Shown here: positions 51,909-61,730 of the stretch, in pieces
Layout: the number at the start of each line of letters is the position of its first letter
How positions within the stretch are numbered: position 1 is the first letter of the stretch
Source: Hyphomicrobiales bacterium
Lineage (GTDB): Bacteria; Pseudomonadota; Alphaproteobacteria; Rhizobiales; Rhizobiaceae
Length of the DNA stretch: 64,000 nt
NCBI GenBank assembly: GCA_900468535.1
Contig: UBTY01000012.1
Span: 124,001-188,000 of the forward strand
Reading direction: 5' to 3'
Translations under genes and position numbers: made by a program
The notes under the pieces: generated by a model
Databases searched by the model: none
Seen by the model: the letters and a program-made list of their open reading frames with translations, nothing else
What the model was told of the DNA's origin: nothing

Positions 51909-52820
51909 TCAATGTGCGGCCTTGATGAAGGTGCCGTTCTGCAATTCGCGCATTGCCTGCATGATCTCGTCTCGCGAGTTCATCACGATCGGCCCGTGCC
52001 AGGCGACCGGCTCCTCGATCGGCTTGCCCGAAACGAGCAGGAAGCGAATGCCTTCATCGCCGGCTTGCACCGTCACCTCGTCGCCGCTGTCGAATACGAC
52101 AAGCGTGCGGTTACCCGACATGTCGCGGATGTTGAGTTCCTCTCCGTTGACCTCTTTTTCGACGCGCACGCCAAAAGGCTTCGAGGCATCGCGGAACGTG
52201 CCCGAGCCGGCGAAGATGTAGGCGAAGGCATTGCGATAGGTATCGACGGGCAGGCGCTTCTTCTTGCCCGGAGGCACGGACACGTCGAGATAGATCGGCT
52301 CCGCCGCGATCCCGTCGACCGGGCCGGCCTTGCCCCAGAAGTCGCCACAGATGACGCGAACCGCCGTGCCGTCGTCATCGACGACGACAGGGATATCCGC
52401 CGATTTGACGTCCTGATAGCGCGGCGCCGTCATCTTCATCGACGAGGGAAGGTTGGCCCAGAGCTGGAAGCCATGCATGCGCCCGGCGAAATCGCCCTTC
52501 GGCATTTCCTGGTGCATGATGCCGCTGCCGGCTGTCATCCATTGAATGTCGCCTGCGCCCAGCAGGCCGCGATTGCCGAGGCTGTCGCCATGCTCCACGG
52601 TGCCGGCAAGCACGTAGGTGATCGTCTCGATGCCGCGATGCGGGTGCCACGGAAAGCCGCGGATGTATTCGGCCGGATTGTCGTTGCGGAAATCGTCCAT
52701 CATCAGGAACGGATCGGTCATCGACGGGTCCCCGAAACCGAAGACGCGATGCAGCTTCACGCCGGCGCCTTCCATGGTCGGGGTTGCGGTGCTGATATGC
52801 TTTACGGGACGGATCGACAT
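51909..52820 (-). CDS. Pirin family protein
   Basis: 303 aa bicupin. The metal ligands of the N-terminal cupin are H59, H61, H103 and E105 (FPWHPHRGIETITYVLAG and GIMHQEMP). Pirins bind Fe; some act as quercetinase or as redox-sensitive regulators. The C-terminal pirin domain (IYLDVSVPPGKKKRLPV through RNAFAYIFAGSG) is present. Monocistronic on the minus strand, ending at a terminator. Physiological function uncertain. Confidence 0.93.
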   Translation of the reverse strand: MSIRPVKHISTATPTMEGAGVKLHRVFGFGDPSMTDPFLMMDDFRNDNPAEYIRGFPWHPHRGIETITYVLAGTVEHGDSLGNRGLLGAGDIQWMTAGSGIMHQEMPKGDFAGRMHGFQLWANLPSSMKMTAPRYQDVKSADIPVVVDDDGTAVRVICGDFWGKAGPVDGIAAEPIYLDVSVPPGKKKRLPVDTYRNAFAYIFAGSGTFRDASKPFGVRVEKEVNGEELNIRDMSGNRTLVVFDSGDEVTVQAGDEGIRFLLVSGKPIEEPVAWHGPIVMNSRDEIMQAMRELQNGTFIKAAH

Positions 52821-53081
52821 GGCATCCTCGCTTGGGATTGAACTTGCCGCGACTATAGCGGCTGGGGCTCATCCTGCGAAATCGGCACCGGCGGGGACGC
52901 ACTGTTCACAAAAGAAGATGTTGCATCGCGCAATTTGATCACGTCGACCGTCTGAATTTCGTCATCTTCCGCTTGCAAGCCACGGATCTGTTTAGTTCTT
53001 ATTAACCATCGGATTCGACAATCATCGTCGCGTTTCAGCATTCGCCTGCTCTTGGGAGAGTGGGTTCAGGAGTGGAAGAGC

Positions 53082-53897
53082 ATGTGTCGCTGGGCAGCCT
53101 ATCGCGGAGACCCCCTCTACCTCGAGGAGCTGGTGTCCTCGCCCGCGCACTCCCTGATCGAACAGTCCCATTGCGCCACGCGCGCCAAGACGCCCACGAA
53201 TGGCGACGGCTTCGGCATCGCCTGGTATGGCGATCGATCCGAGCCCGGCCGCTACCGCGATACCCTGCCGGCATGGTCCGACTGCAATCTGCGAAGCCTT
53301 GCCCGGCAGATCCGGTCGCCGCTCTTTCTGGCGCATGTGCGCGCGGCAACCGGCGGCGGCACGCGTCGCGACAACTGTCACCCCTTCGTTTTCGAGAACT
53401 GGTCCTTCATGCACAACGGCCAGATATCCGGCTTCGAGCGCCTGCGCCGTCCGATGGAAGCGATGCTTGACGATGAGCTGTTCAACGCACGCGGCGGCAC
53501 GACGGATTCCGAGTTGATGTTTCTTCTGGCGCTGCAGTTCGGTCTGCGCCAGACGCCCGTTGCCGCCATGGCGGAAATGATCGGCTTCGTGGAAGGGCTG
53601 TCGCTCAATATCCTCGGATCGGCGCTCGTTCGCTACACGACCGCATTCTCCGACGGCAAATCGCTTTACGCCATCCGCTATGCGACCGACAGCAGGGCGC
53701 CCACCCTGTACGCCTCGACCCTCGGCGGCGGCTTCTGCCTCGTGTCCGAGCCGCTCAACGACGATGTCGACGCATGGGCTGAGATTCCGAATGGAAGTGC
53801 CGTCGTGCTCGGCGAGGACGGGATCGATATCACGCCGTTCGGCGCCGAGAAGCCGGCCGAAGCCAGCCCTCGAGTCGCTGTTGCTATGCCTGCCTGA
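53082..53897 (+). CDS. Class II glutamine amidotransferase
   Basis: 271 aa beginning MCRWAAYRGD; Cys2 becomes the N-terminal nucleophile after Met removal. TNGDGFGIAWYG, HVRAATGGGTRRDNCHPFVFENWSFMHNG and TDSELMFLLAL are the hallmarks of the YafJ/EgtC-like group. It hydrolyses a gamma-glutamyl amide; the ergothioneine genes expected for EgtC are not here, so the substrate remains unknown. The start at 53082 is fixed by the catalytic Cys. The last 14 nt overlap coaBC on the opposite strand. Confidence 0.9.
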   Translation: MCRWAAYRGDPLYLEELVSSPAHSLIEQSHCATRAKTPTNGDGFGIAWYGDRSEPGRYRDTLPAWSDCNLRSLARQIRSPLFLAHVRAATGGGTRRDNCHPFVFENWSFMHNGQISGFERLRRPMEAMLDDELFNARGGTTDSELMFLLALQFGLRQTPVAAMAEMIGFVEGLSLNILGSALVRYTTAFSDGKSLYAIRYATDSRAPTLYASTLGGGFCLVSEPLNDDVDAWAEIPNGSAVVLGEDGIDITPFGAEKPAEASPRVAVAMPA

Positions 53898-55095
53898 GGT
53901 GCTCGGCGATCAAGGCGGCGAGCTTGGCTGCGACGTCCTCCTTGGTCAGATCCGGCCACTGCTCGATGCCGTCGCGGCCGACGATCTTCACCCTGTTTCT
54001 CACCCCGCCCATGATGCCGGTCGCCGGTGAAACGTCGTTCGCGACGATGAAGTCGGCGCCCTTGCGGTCCAGTTTCGCTTTGGCGTTGTTGTCGATGTCC
54101 TGCGTTTCGGCCGCGAATCCGACGACGAGCTTCGGCCGCATGGTGTGATGACCGATCGTCTTCAGGATGTCGGGGTTCTCGGTCAATGCGAGCGTCGGGA
54201 TGGATTCGCCCGGGTGCTTCTTGATCTTCTGCGTGGATGCAGATGCGACGCGCCAGTCCGCCACGGCTGCCACCATCACCGCAATGTCCGCCGGCAGCGC
54301 GGCAAGCACAGCATCCCGCATTTCTTCCGCCCGCTCGACATGAATGACCGTGACCCCAGCCGGGTCCTGTATCGTGACCGGACCGGAAACCAGCGTGACC
54401 TCGGCGCCGAGTTTCGCAAGCGCCGAAGCAATGGCGTGACCCTGCCGTCCGGATGAGCGGTTGGCAATGTAACGGACGGGATCGATCGGTTCGTGCGTCG
54501 GCCCTGACGTGACGACCGCCTTTCGACCGGCAAGCGGCTTCGGACCTTTGTCGAGCAGTGCTTCCACCGCCGCGACGATATCGAGCGGCTCGGCCATGCG
54601 GCCGACACCGGCCTCCTTGCTTTCGGCCATCTCCCCGGCCATCGGCCCGACAAACCGAATTCCGTCCGTTCCAAGCGTCTGAATGTTGCGCTTGGTTGCC
54701 GGATGCGCCCACATATGCGGGTTCATTGCCGGTGCGGCGAGTACCGGCTTGTCGGTCGCGAGCAGGACGGTGGAGGCGAGATCATCGGCGAGCCCGGCCG
54801 ACATCTTGGCCAGAAGGTCGGCGGTCGCAGGCGCGATCAGCACGAGGTCGCAGTCGCGGGCAAGCCGGATATGCCCGACATCCTGCTCATCCTGGCGCGA
54901 GAACAGATCCGTGAAGACGTGGTCGGCGGCAAGGGCGCCGACGGCAAGCGGCGTGATGAATTCCTGCGCTCCCTTGGTCATCAACGGGCGAACCGAGGCT
55001 CCGCGTTCCCGCAGTCGGCGAATGAGATCGAGACTCTTATAGGCTGCGATGCCGCCCGAAATGATGAGGAGGATGCGTTTGCCGTTGAGAACCAT
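53884..55095 (-). CDS. coaBC: Bifunctional phosphopantothenoylcysteine decarboxylase/phosphopantothenate--cysteine ligase
   Basis: 403 aa, catalysing two steps of coenzyme A synthesis. The N-terminal flavin-dependent CoaC domain shows ISGGIAAYKSLDLIRRL, APATADLLAKMSAGLADDL and APAMNPHMW. The C-terminal CoaB domain has VTSGPTHEPIDPVRYIANRSSGRQG, AVADWRV and KLVVGFAAET. The ATG at 55093-55095 gives the usual N-terminus MVLNGKRILL. It converges on the amidotransferase gene with a 14-nt overlap. Confidence 0.96.
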   Translation of the reverse strand: MVLNGKRILLIISGGIAAYKSLDLIRRLRERGASVRPLMTKGAQEFITPLAVGALAADHVFTDLFSRQDEQDVGHIRLARDCDLVLIAPATADLLAKMSAGLADDLASTVLLATDKPVLAAPAMNPHMWAHPATKRNIQTLGTDGIRFVGPMAGEMAESKEAGVGRMAEPLDIVAAVEALLDKGPKPLAGRKAVVTSGPTHEPIDPVRYIANRSSGRQGHAIASALAKLGAEVTLVSGPVTIQDPAGVTVIHVERAEEMRDAVLAALPADIAVMVAAVADWRVASASTQKIKKHPGESIPTLALTENPDILKTIGHHTMRPKLVVGFAAETQDIDNNAKAKLDRKGADFIVANDVSPATGIMGGVRNRVKIVGRDGIEQWPDLTKEDVAAKLAALIAEHLRQA

Positions 55096-55164
55096 GGCTC
55101 CTGTCCGTCTCACATGTGACTGTGAATGGACCCTAAGCCCTTGGCGTATAATAAGCAATCGGCC

Positions 55165-56088
55165 TCAGGCGGCTTGCCGTCGGGCGGCATTGCTGAAGAT
55201 GGCGATTGCCGCGAACACGCCGGCGAGTTGCAGCAGCGATCCGCCGGCTTCCGCAACCGTCGGCCAGCGCTGCTCGAAGACGAAACCGAAGATGAGCCCG
55301 AACAGGGTTTCCGCGACGATCAGCTGCGCCGCGAGCGCAAGCGGCAGGCGCCGGGACGCGATCATCCAGAGCAGCGTGGCAAGCCAGGCGCCGGCAATGC
55401 CCATCAGAAGCGACCAGAGAATGAACCTGACAAGGTCGATCTCGGTATAGCTGATCGAGTGGTTGAGCGACGTCAGCGGGATCAGGACGAGACTGCCGAG
55501 ACCTGCGCCGATCCCCTGGAGGCCAGTCCATTGCAGGATATCGGGCGCATTGGCGGATTGCATCGCCGCGGTGCTCGCGAGGCCGTAGATGACCCAGAGA
55601 ACGAGACCGATCCCTGCCGATCCGATGCCGAGAACGATCATGGAGTGGTCACCCTCGGGGGCAGACGCGAAGACCGAAACGTTCACCCAGGCGATGCCGA
55701 GCGCGATCAGCAGCAAGGGCACCGCGAGAAGTCGCCAGGAAACCGAGCGGTCGCGGAAATTCGCGATCAGCGCAAGCAGCACCGGCATCGTGCCGATGAC
55801 GAGCGGCGGGATGGCGGCGCCAGCAAATCGTACGGCATAGGAAACGCTGACGAAGTAGCCGACATAGCCGACGCCGCCGAGAAGCAGCGCGGTGATCACC
55901 ATGCGCGGCGGCATCCCTCGTGGACGAAAGCGCGGGTAGACCATCAGGACCACGCTTGCGAGCGCGAAAAGACCATAGCGGGCAACCGTCAGGTCGAGGG
56001 TCGTGAAGGGAGCGATGGCACGCGGAACGACAAACGTCAGCCCCCACAACGCACATGTCGCGATGCCGCAAAGAATACCGATCAGCAT
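55165..56088 (-). CDS. EamA/DMT family transporter
   Basis: 307 aa with ten helices in two EamA repeats (GIATCALWGLTFVVPRAIAPFTTLDLTVARYGLFA, and GAWLATLLWMIASRRLPLALAAQLIVAETLFGLIFGFVFEQRWPT). It is a different subgroup from the DMT gene at 36764, with no neighbouring regulator. Substrate unknown. A 328-nt region with a RIME element lies upstream. Confidence 0.88.
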   Translation of the reverse strand: MLIGILCGIATCALWGLTFVVPRAIAPFTTLDLTVARYGLFALASVVLMVYPRFRPRGMPPRMVITALLLGGVGYVGYFVSVSYAVRFAGAAIPPLVIGTMPVLLALIANFRDRSVSWRLLAVPLLLIALGIAWVNVSVFASAPEGDHSMIVLGIGSAGIGLVLWVIYGLASTAAMQSANAPDILQWTGLQGIGAGLGSLVLIPLTSLNHSISYTEIDLVRFILWSLLMGIAGAWLATLLWMIASRRLPLALAAQLIVAETLFGLIFGFVFEQRWPTVAEAGGSLLQLAGVFAAIAIFSNAARRQAA

Positions 56089-56416
56089 GGATATCTCCGG
56101 GGCAGGTCAGCCCCAATCCAATGAAAGAGGAAGGAATCGGATCACCGATGTCAGAGGCACTATGCCGGAGATCGGATTCGCGCAAGCGTCAGAGTGCGAC
56201 ACCGTCTTGGCTAAGCCCGCTTTCGTTTCTCCGTCATGCCGGCCTCGAGCCGGCATCTAGCAGCACCGCGTCTGCGGTGCGAACGGACCTTTTGCGCGCA
56301 ACGACTTGCGCGCGCTAGACCCCGGATCAAGTCCGGGGTGACGGCACACAGGGGCAAAGTCAACAAGATCAGGCCGCGGCAGGGGCCGCGGCCTTCAGAG
56401 CATCGGATTGGCGCAG
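56089..56416. other. 328-nt intergenic region with RIME element
   Basis: Lies between the EamA transporter start and the SDR stop, both on the minus strand. It holds a RIME copy (56227-56343). The remaining part should contain the EamA promoter; I see no further gene or strong hairpin. Confidence 0.6.
56227..56343. repeat. RIME-type intergenic mosaic element, copy 2
   Basis: 117 nt, same orientation and nearly the same sequence as 34086-34203, with scattered substitutions and one single-base indel. The palindromes are better preserved here: ATGCCGGC...GCCGGCAT, GCACCGC...GCGGTGC and ACCCCGGA...TCCGGGGT, each perfect with a 4-5 nt loop. The compensating changes between the copies suggest that structure rather than sequence is kept. 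Confidence 0.78.
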
Positions 56417-57166
56417 TCAGAGGTTGCTCATGCCACCGTCGATGATCAGCTCGCTGCCGACGATGTAGCGTGCCTCGTCGGAGGCGAGGAAGACGATCGT
56501 CTTGGCGACCTCGTCCGGATCGCCGAAGCGACCGACCGGAATCTGCGACTGGATGTGAGCGGCCATCGCGGCGGAGTCGGCTTCCGACATGCCGAGCTTG
56601 CCGTAAAGCGGTGTCGCGATCGGCCCGGGGCTGACGGCGTTGACGCGGATGCCACGGCCGACCAGCTCGCCGGACAGGGTTTTCGCGAGCGTCAGGAGTG
56701 CGCCCTTGGTCAGGGCATAAACGCTGGAATTCGGCATTCCGATATGGGCGTTGATCGAGGTGTTGAGAACGATCGAAGCCTGTTTCGAAAAGATCGGCAG
56801 CAGAGCCTGGACCAGGAAGAAGGGGCCCTTGACGTTGACCGAGATCGACTTGTCGAAGGCGTCTTCGCCCCACTGTTCGATCGGGCCGAACTCGGCGATC
56901 CCCGCATTGACGAAGAGAATGTCGAGATGGCCGAAGGCGTCGCTGATGGCGCCTGCGACAACCCTCTGGCCTGCGACGTCACCGGCGTCGGCCTGGATGA
57001 CCAGAACCTTGTCGCCGAATTCGGCGCGGGCGGCCTCGACGCTGCGGGCGCTGCTGCCGGTTATGGCGACGCGCGCCCCTTCAGCGATGAATTGACGGGC
57101 CGTTTCGAGCCCAATGCCACTGGTGCCGCCCGTGATGAGCGCCGTCTTGTCTTGTAAGCGTGCCAT
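56417..57166 (-). CDS. SDR family oxidoreductase (classical)
   Basis: 249 aa. Cofactor loop TGGTSGIGLETARQF, NAG motif VNAGIAEFG, catalytic Ser in LNTSINAHIG and Y-x3-K in YALTKGAL, then VSPGPIATP. It opens with LQDKTALITG. Such enzymes reduce or oxidise small alcohols and ketones with NAD(P)H. It is the second gene of a tandem SDR pair on the minus strand (105 nt gap with a hairpin) that is divergent from a LysR gene. Confidence 0.9.
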   Translation of the reverse strand: MARLQDKTALITGGTSGIGLETARQFIAEGARVAITGSSARSVEAARAEFGDKVLVIQADAGDVAGQRVVAGAISDAFGHLDILFVNAGIAEFGPIEQWGEDAFDKSISVNVKGPFFLVQALLPIFSKQASIVLNTSINAHIGMPNSSVYALTKGALLTLAKTLSGELVGRGIRVNAVSPGPIATPLYGKLGMSEADSAAMAAHIQSQIPVGRFGDPDEVAKTIVFLASDEARYIVGSELIIDGGMSNL

Positions 57167-57226
57167 TATCTTTGTCCTTGTGAGCAGCGGGCCGGCGGCC
57201 CGTGTGAAATAGAATCTTCGTCAGGC

Positions 57227-57262
57227 TAACCGCTCCGGCAGGTATTGCAACCGGAGCGGTTA
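57227..57262. other. Hairpin between the two SDR genes
   Basis: TAACCGCTCCGG (57227-57238) and CCGGAGCGGTTA (57251-57262) form a perfect 12-bp stem with a 12-nt loop. On neither strand does a clear T-run follow. It may attenuate transcription into the second SDR gene or protect the first mRNA. Confidence 0.65.
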
Positions 57263-57271
57263 ACCGGGTTG

Positions 57272-58036
57272 TCAGGTGCGGGTGATCGATGCGCCGCCGT
57301 CGACGAGCGAGGCCGTGCCGGTTACGAAGCTTGCATCGTCGGATGCGAGGTAGAGAACCGAGCGGGCAAGCTCTGCCGGGGCCGCGACCCGCTTCAAGGC
57401 GTGCAGGTTGGTGATGAAGCTCTGCTTGTCGGACGTGTCGTTCATCTCCCTGTACATGTCCGTATCGACGGCGCCGGGCAGCACCGCGTTGACACGTACG
57501 TTCTTCGGTCCGAACTCAGCGGCAAGCGCCTGCGTCAGGCCGATCAGGCCGGATTTGCTGGCGGCATAGGCGGCAACGCCCGGGAAGGCGAAGCTGTAGC
57601 CGACGAAGGTCGAGGTGAAGATGACGGAGCCGCCGCCGTTCTGTTCCATCTGCGCGATCTGATGCTTGGCAGCAAGGAAGGATGCCGTCAGGTTGATCGC
57701 CAGCGTCTCTGCAAAGCCGCTTTCCGAAACACCGGTGCTCGGGCCGGCCTCGCCAAGCGTGCCGGCGTTGTTGAAGGCGATATCGAGCTTGCCGTAGTGA
57801 GCGACGGCGGTCGACACCAGTTCCTTGTGGTAGTCTTCCGAGCGGACGTCGCCAGCAACGGCCACGGCTTCACCGCCTGCAGCCTTGATTTCCTCGACGA
57901 GGCTGTCGAGCTCCGGCTTGCGGCGTGCGCCGACAATGACCTTGGCGCCTTCGGCAGCAAAGAGCTTTGCTGTTTCGCGACCGATGCCGGAGCTTGCGCC
58001 GGTAACGATAGCAACTTTTCCAATCAATCTGTTCAT
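57272..58036 (-). CDS. SDR family oxidoreductase (classical)
   Basis: 254 aa from the ATG at 58034-58036. Cofactor loop TGASSGIGRETAKLF, FNNAGTLGEAGP, Ser in FTSTFVGYSF and Y-x3-K in YAASKSGL, then VLPGAVDTDMYRE and the tail SFVTGTASLVDGGASITRT. It is divergent from a LysR regulator (123 nt), which probably controls it; the combination of SDR plus divergent LysR is common for stress-type aldehyde or quinone reduction. The longer frame to 58594 is a shadow of the LysR gene. Confidence 0.92.
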   Translation of the reverse strand: MNRLIGKVAIVTGASSGIGRETAKLFAAEGAKVIVGARRKPELDSLVEEIKAAGGEAVAVAGDVRSEDYHKELVSTAVAHYGKLDIAFNNAGTLGEAGPSTGVSESGFAETLAINLTASFLAAKHQIAQMEQNGGGSVIFTSTFVGYSFAFPGVAAYAASKSGLIGLTQALAAEFGPKNVRVNAVLPGAVDTDMYREMNDTSDKQSFITNLHALKRVAAPAELARSVLYLASDDASFVTGTASLVDGGASITRT

Positions 58037-58159
58037 TGGTCCATCTCCGTTTTCGTGTTGAGGCGGCTGCGGCCGCCCTTCGATGAGTGGAAGATGGCAT
58101 TTTCTTTTCGTTCGGATTAGTGTGCAAATTACGGAACTCGAATTCGGAATTGCCGAACG

Positions 58160-59065
58160 ATGATCAGGATTGAGGGAATTGTCGCTTTCGTCGCCGTGGT
58201 GGAGGCAGGCTCGGTCAGCGAGGCTGCGCGACGCTTGCGGCTTTCGAAGTCGGTGGTCAGCGAACGCCTCTCCGAACTGGAGCGGTCGCTGGGTGGCATG
58301 CTGCTGCACCGGACGACGCGAAAGCTCACCCTGACAGAGGACGGCACCGCCTTCTTGGAGCGGGCTACACGCATTGTTCGCGAGATCGACGAGGCGGCTG
58401 CCGATATGGCTGTTCGGCGGGGAAGCCTCGCGGGTCCGATCAGGATCGCAGCGCCGGTCACCTTCGGTCGAATGCATCTCGGGCCGGCGCTCTATCCCTT
58501 CCTTGCTGCGCATCCGGACATCGAGTTGACGCTCGATATCGACGATCGCCGCGTCGATGTGTCGTCGGAAGGCTATGACGCCGTCATCCGGCACGGTCCG
58601 ATCGTCGACTCGCGCCTGGTGGTCTGGAAGCTCAGCCGCAGCCGCAGGCTACTGGTCGCTGCGCCCGACTATCTCGCCCGCGCCGGCCGGCCGGCCGCGC
58701 TGGCGGATCTCGATCGGCACAAGGGTATCTACTATACCAATCGCGGCGTGGCTGACTGGCGGTTTCAGACACCCGAGGGTGCGCTTGTCGTGCGTGCCAA
58801 GCTCGCGGTCGGCATCAATAATGGCGACATGATCCGGGATGCCGCAGTCGCTGGCCTCGGCATAGCACTGCTGCCGGCATTCATTGCCGGGCCAGCGGTC
58901 AAGGAGGGGTTGCTCGAGGAAATCGACGTCGGCTATCGGCCGGAACCCGAGTTCATCTACATGGCGCACCCGGAAGGCCGCAATCCATCCGCCAAGTTGC
59001 GGGCGGTTGCAGATCACCTGCGCAAGACCTTCAAGGATCCGCCCTACTGGGATCCGGCCGGCTGA
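58160..59065 (+). CDS. LysR family transcriptional regulator
   Basis: 301 aa, AaeR/DsdC-like group. Helix-turn-helix IVAFVAVVEAGSVSEAARRLRLSKSVVSERLSELERSLGGMLLHRTTRKLTLT, then the ligand domain with GPIRIAAPVTFGRMHLGPALYPFLAAHPDIEL. The inverted repeat TTCGG-N5-CCGAA (58143-58157), which contains a T-N11-A, lies directly before its ATG and could be its site. It likely regulates the divergent SDR gene. Its stop is directly followed by the stop of the next LysR gene on the opposite strand. Confidence 0.92.
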   Translation: MIRIEGIVAFVAVVEAGSVSEAARRLRLSKSVVSERLSELERSLGGMLLHRTTRKLTLTEDGTAFLERATRIVREIDEAAADMAVRRGSLAGPIRIAAPVTFGRMHLGPALYPFLAAHPDIELTLDIDDRRVDVSSEGYDAVIRHGPIVDSRLVVWKLSRSRRLLVAAPDYLARAGRPAALADLDRHKGIYYTNRGVADWRFQTPEGALVVRAKLAVGINNGDMIRDAAVAGLGIALLPAFIAGPAVKEGLLEEIDVGYRPEPEFIYMAHPEGRNPSAKLRAVADHLRKTFKDPPYWDPAG

Positions 59066-59938
59066 TCAGACAAGGCTCATGAGGTTGGCGACGACGCGCG
59101 AACGCTGTGCCTTGAGCATGGCAAGCCCCAGCCGGGCGACCAGCGGCGGCCCCTCGATCGGGCGATAAGCCACGCCGTCGAGAGCAAGGTGGGCGATCGA
59201 CGCCGGAACGATCGAGACGCCGAGATCGGCCGCGACCAGATTGACGACGGAGGGAATCTGCGGCGCCTCCTGCGTCACGACGAGTTCGAACCCGGCATCG
59301 CGGCAGCCGCGCACGATGTCGTCGTAGAGGCTGAGGCCAACGGTGCGCGGAAAGAGGATGAAGGGCTCTCCCGCAAGCGCTGCCAGCGGGACGGCGCGCC
59401 GCTTCGCCAGTTCATGGTGTGCGGGCAGGGCGACCAGCATCGGCTCGTCGGCCAGCCTCTTGAGCAGGACATCCTTGGGATCTTCCAGCCCTGGCCGGAT
59501 GAAAGCCGCATCGATCTCCTGGCGCATCAGCTTTTCCATCAGCCAGTTGCTGTTCATCTCGGTCAATGACAACGACACATCAGGCCAGTGACCGCGAAAA
59601 CGGCGGATGGTTCCGCTGACGGCCGTATTGAAGGCCGAGGACGCCGTGAAACCAAGGGCAAGTCGCCCGGTCTCTCCACGCGTGGCTCGTTGCGCCGCAA
59701 GCTTTGCCTTCTCGGCTGCCGCAACCGCCGCCATCGCCTCAGGAAGAAAGGCGCGGCCGGCTTCCGTCAGTTCGGCGCCGTGCGGCACTCGATGAAACAG
59801 CATCGCGCCGATTTCCTGTTCCAGATCACGGATCTGCTGGCTAAGCGGTGGCTGGCCGATACCGAGCTTCGCCGCCGCCCGGGTGAAGTTCTCCTGCTCC
59901 GCCACGGCAAGGAAATATCGGATGTGGCGCAACTCCAT
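59066..59938 (-). CDS. LysR family transcriptional regulator
   Basis: 290 aa, BenM/CatM-type group judged by MELRHIRYFLAVAEQENFTRAAAKLGIGQPPLSQQIRDLEQEIGAMLFHRVPHGAELTEAG. The effector domain (LALGFTASSAFNTAVSGTIRRFRGHWPDVSLSL) follows. It is divergent from the MFS exporter gene at 60034, with a T-N11-A palindrome (59971-59983) between the two, so it most likely controls that transporter. Normal length, no anomalies. Confidence 0.93.
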   Translation of the reverse strand: MELRHIRYFLAVAEQENFTRAAAKLGIGQPPLSQQIRDLEQEIGAMLFHRVPHGAELTEAGRAFLPEAMAAVAAAEKAKLAAQRATRGETGRLALGFTASSAFNTAVSGTIRRFRGHWPDVSLSLTEMNSNWLMEKLMRQEIDAAFIRPGLEDPKDVLLKRLADEPMLVALPAHHELAKRRAVPLAALAGEPFILFPRTVGLSLYDDIVRGCRDAGFELVVTQEAPQIPSVVNLVAADLGVSIVPASIAHLALDGVAYRPIEGPPLVARLGLAMLKAQRSRVVANLMSLV

Positions 59939-59970
59939 TGGTATCTCCGAAACCTATCAAGAACGTCAGT

Positions 59971-59983
59971 TCCATATATTGGA
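59971..59983. promoter_or_regulatory. LysR-type box between lysR and MFS genes
   Basis: TCCATATATTGGA is TCCA-N5-TGGA and fits the T-N11-A rule for LysR binding. It lies 33 nt upstream of the LysR start and 51 nt before the MFS start. Confidence 0.55.
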
Positions 59984-60033
59984 CAAATGATGACCGCTTG
60001 GCTAGATCAGAAGGCGTGAAAGGTTGGTGCCTC

Positions 60034-61709
<1,676 letters not shown>

Positions 61710-61730
61710 GGCCTCACTCTTCAGTGCGCC

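Noticed and set aside
57272-58594. Extension of the SDR protein by 186 residues
   Set aside because: The added part is antisense to the LysR gene and low in hydrophobic structure; the SDR start at 58036 gives the normal family length.
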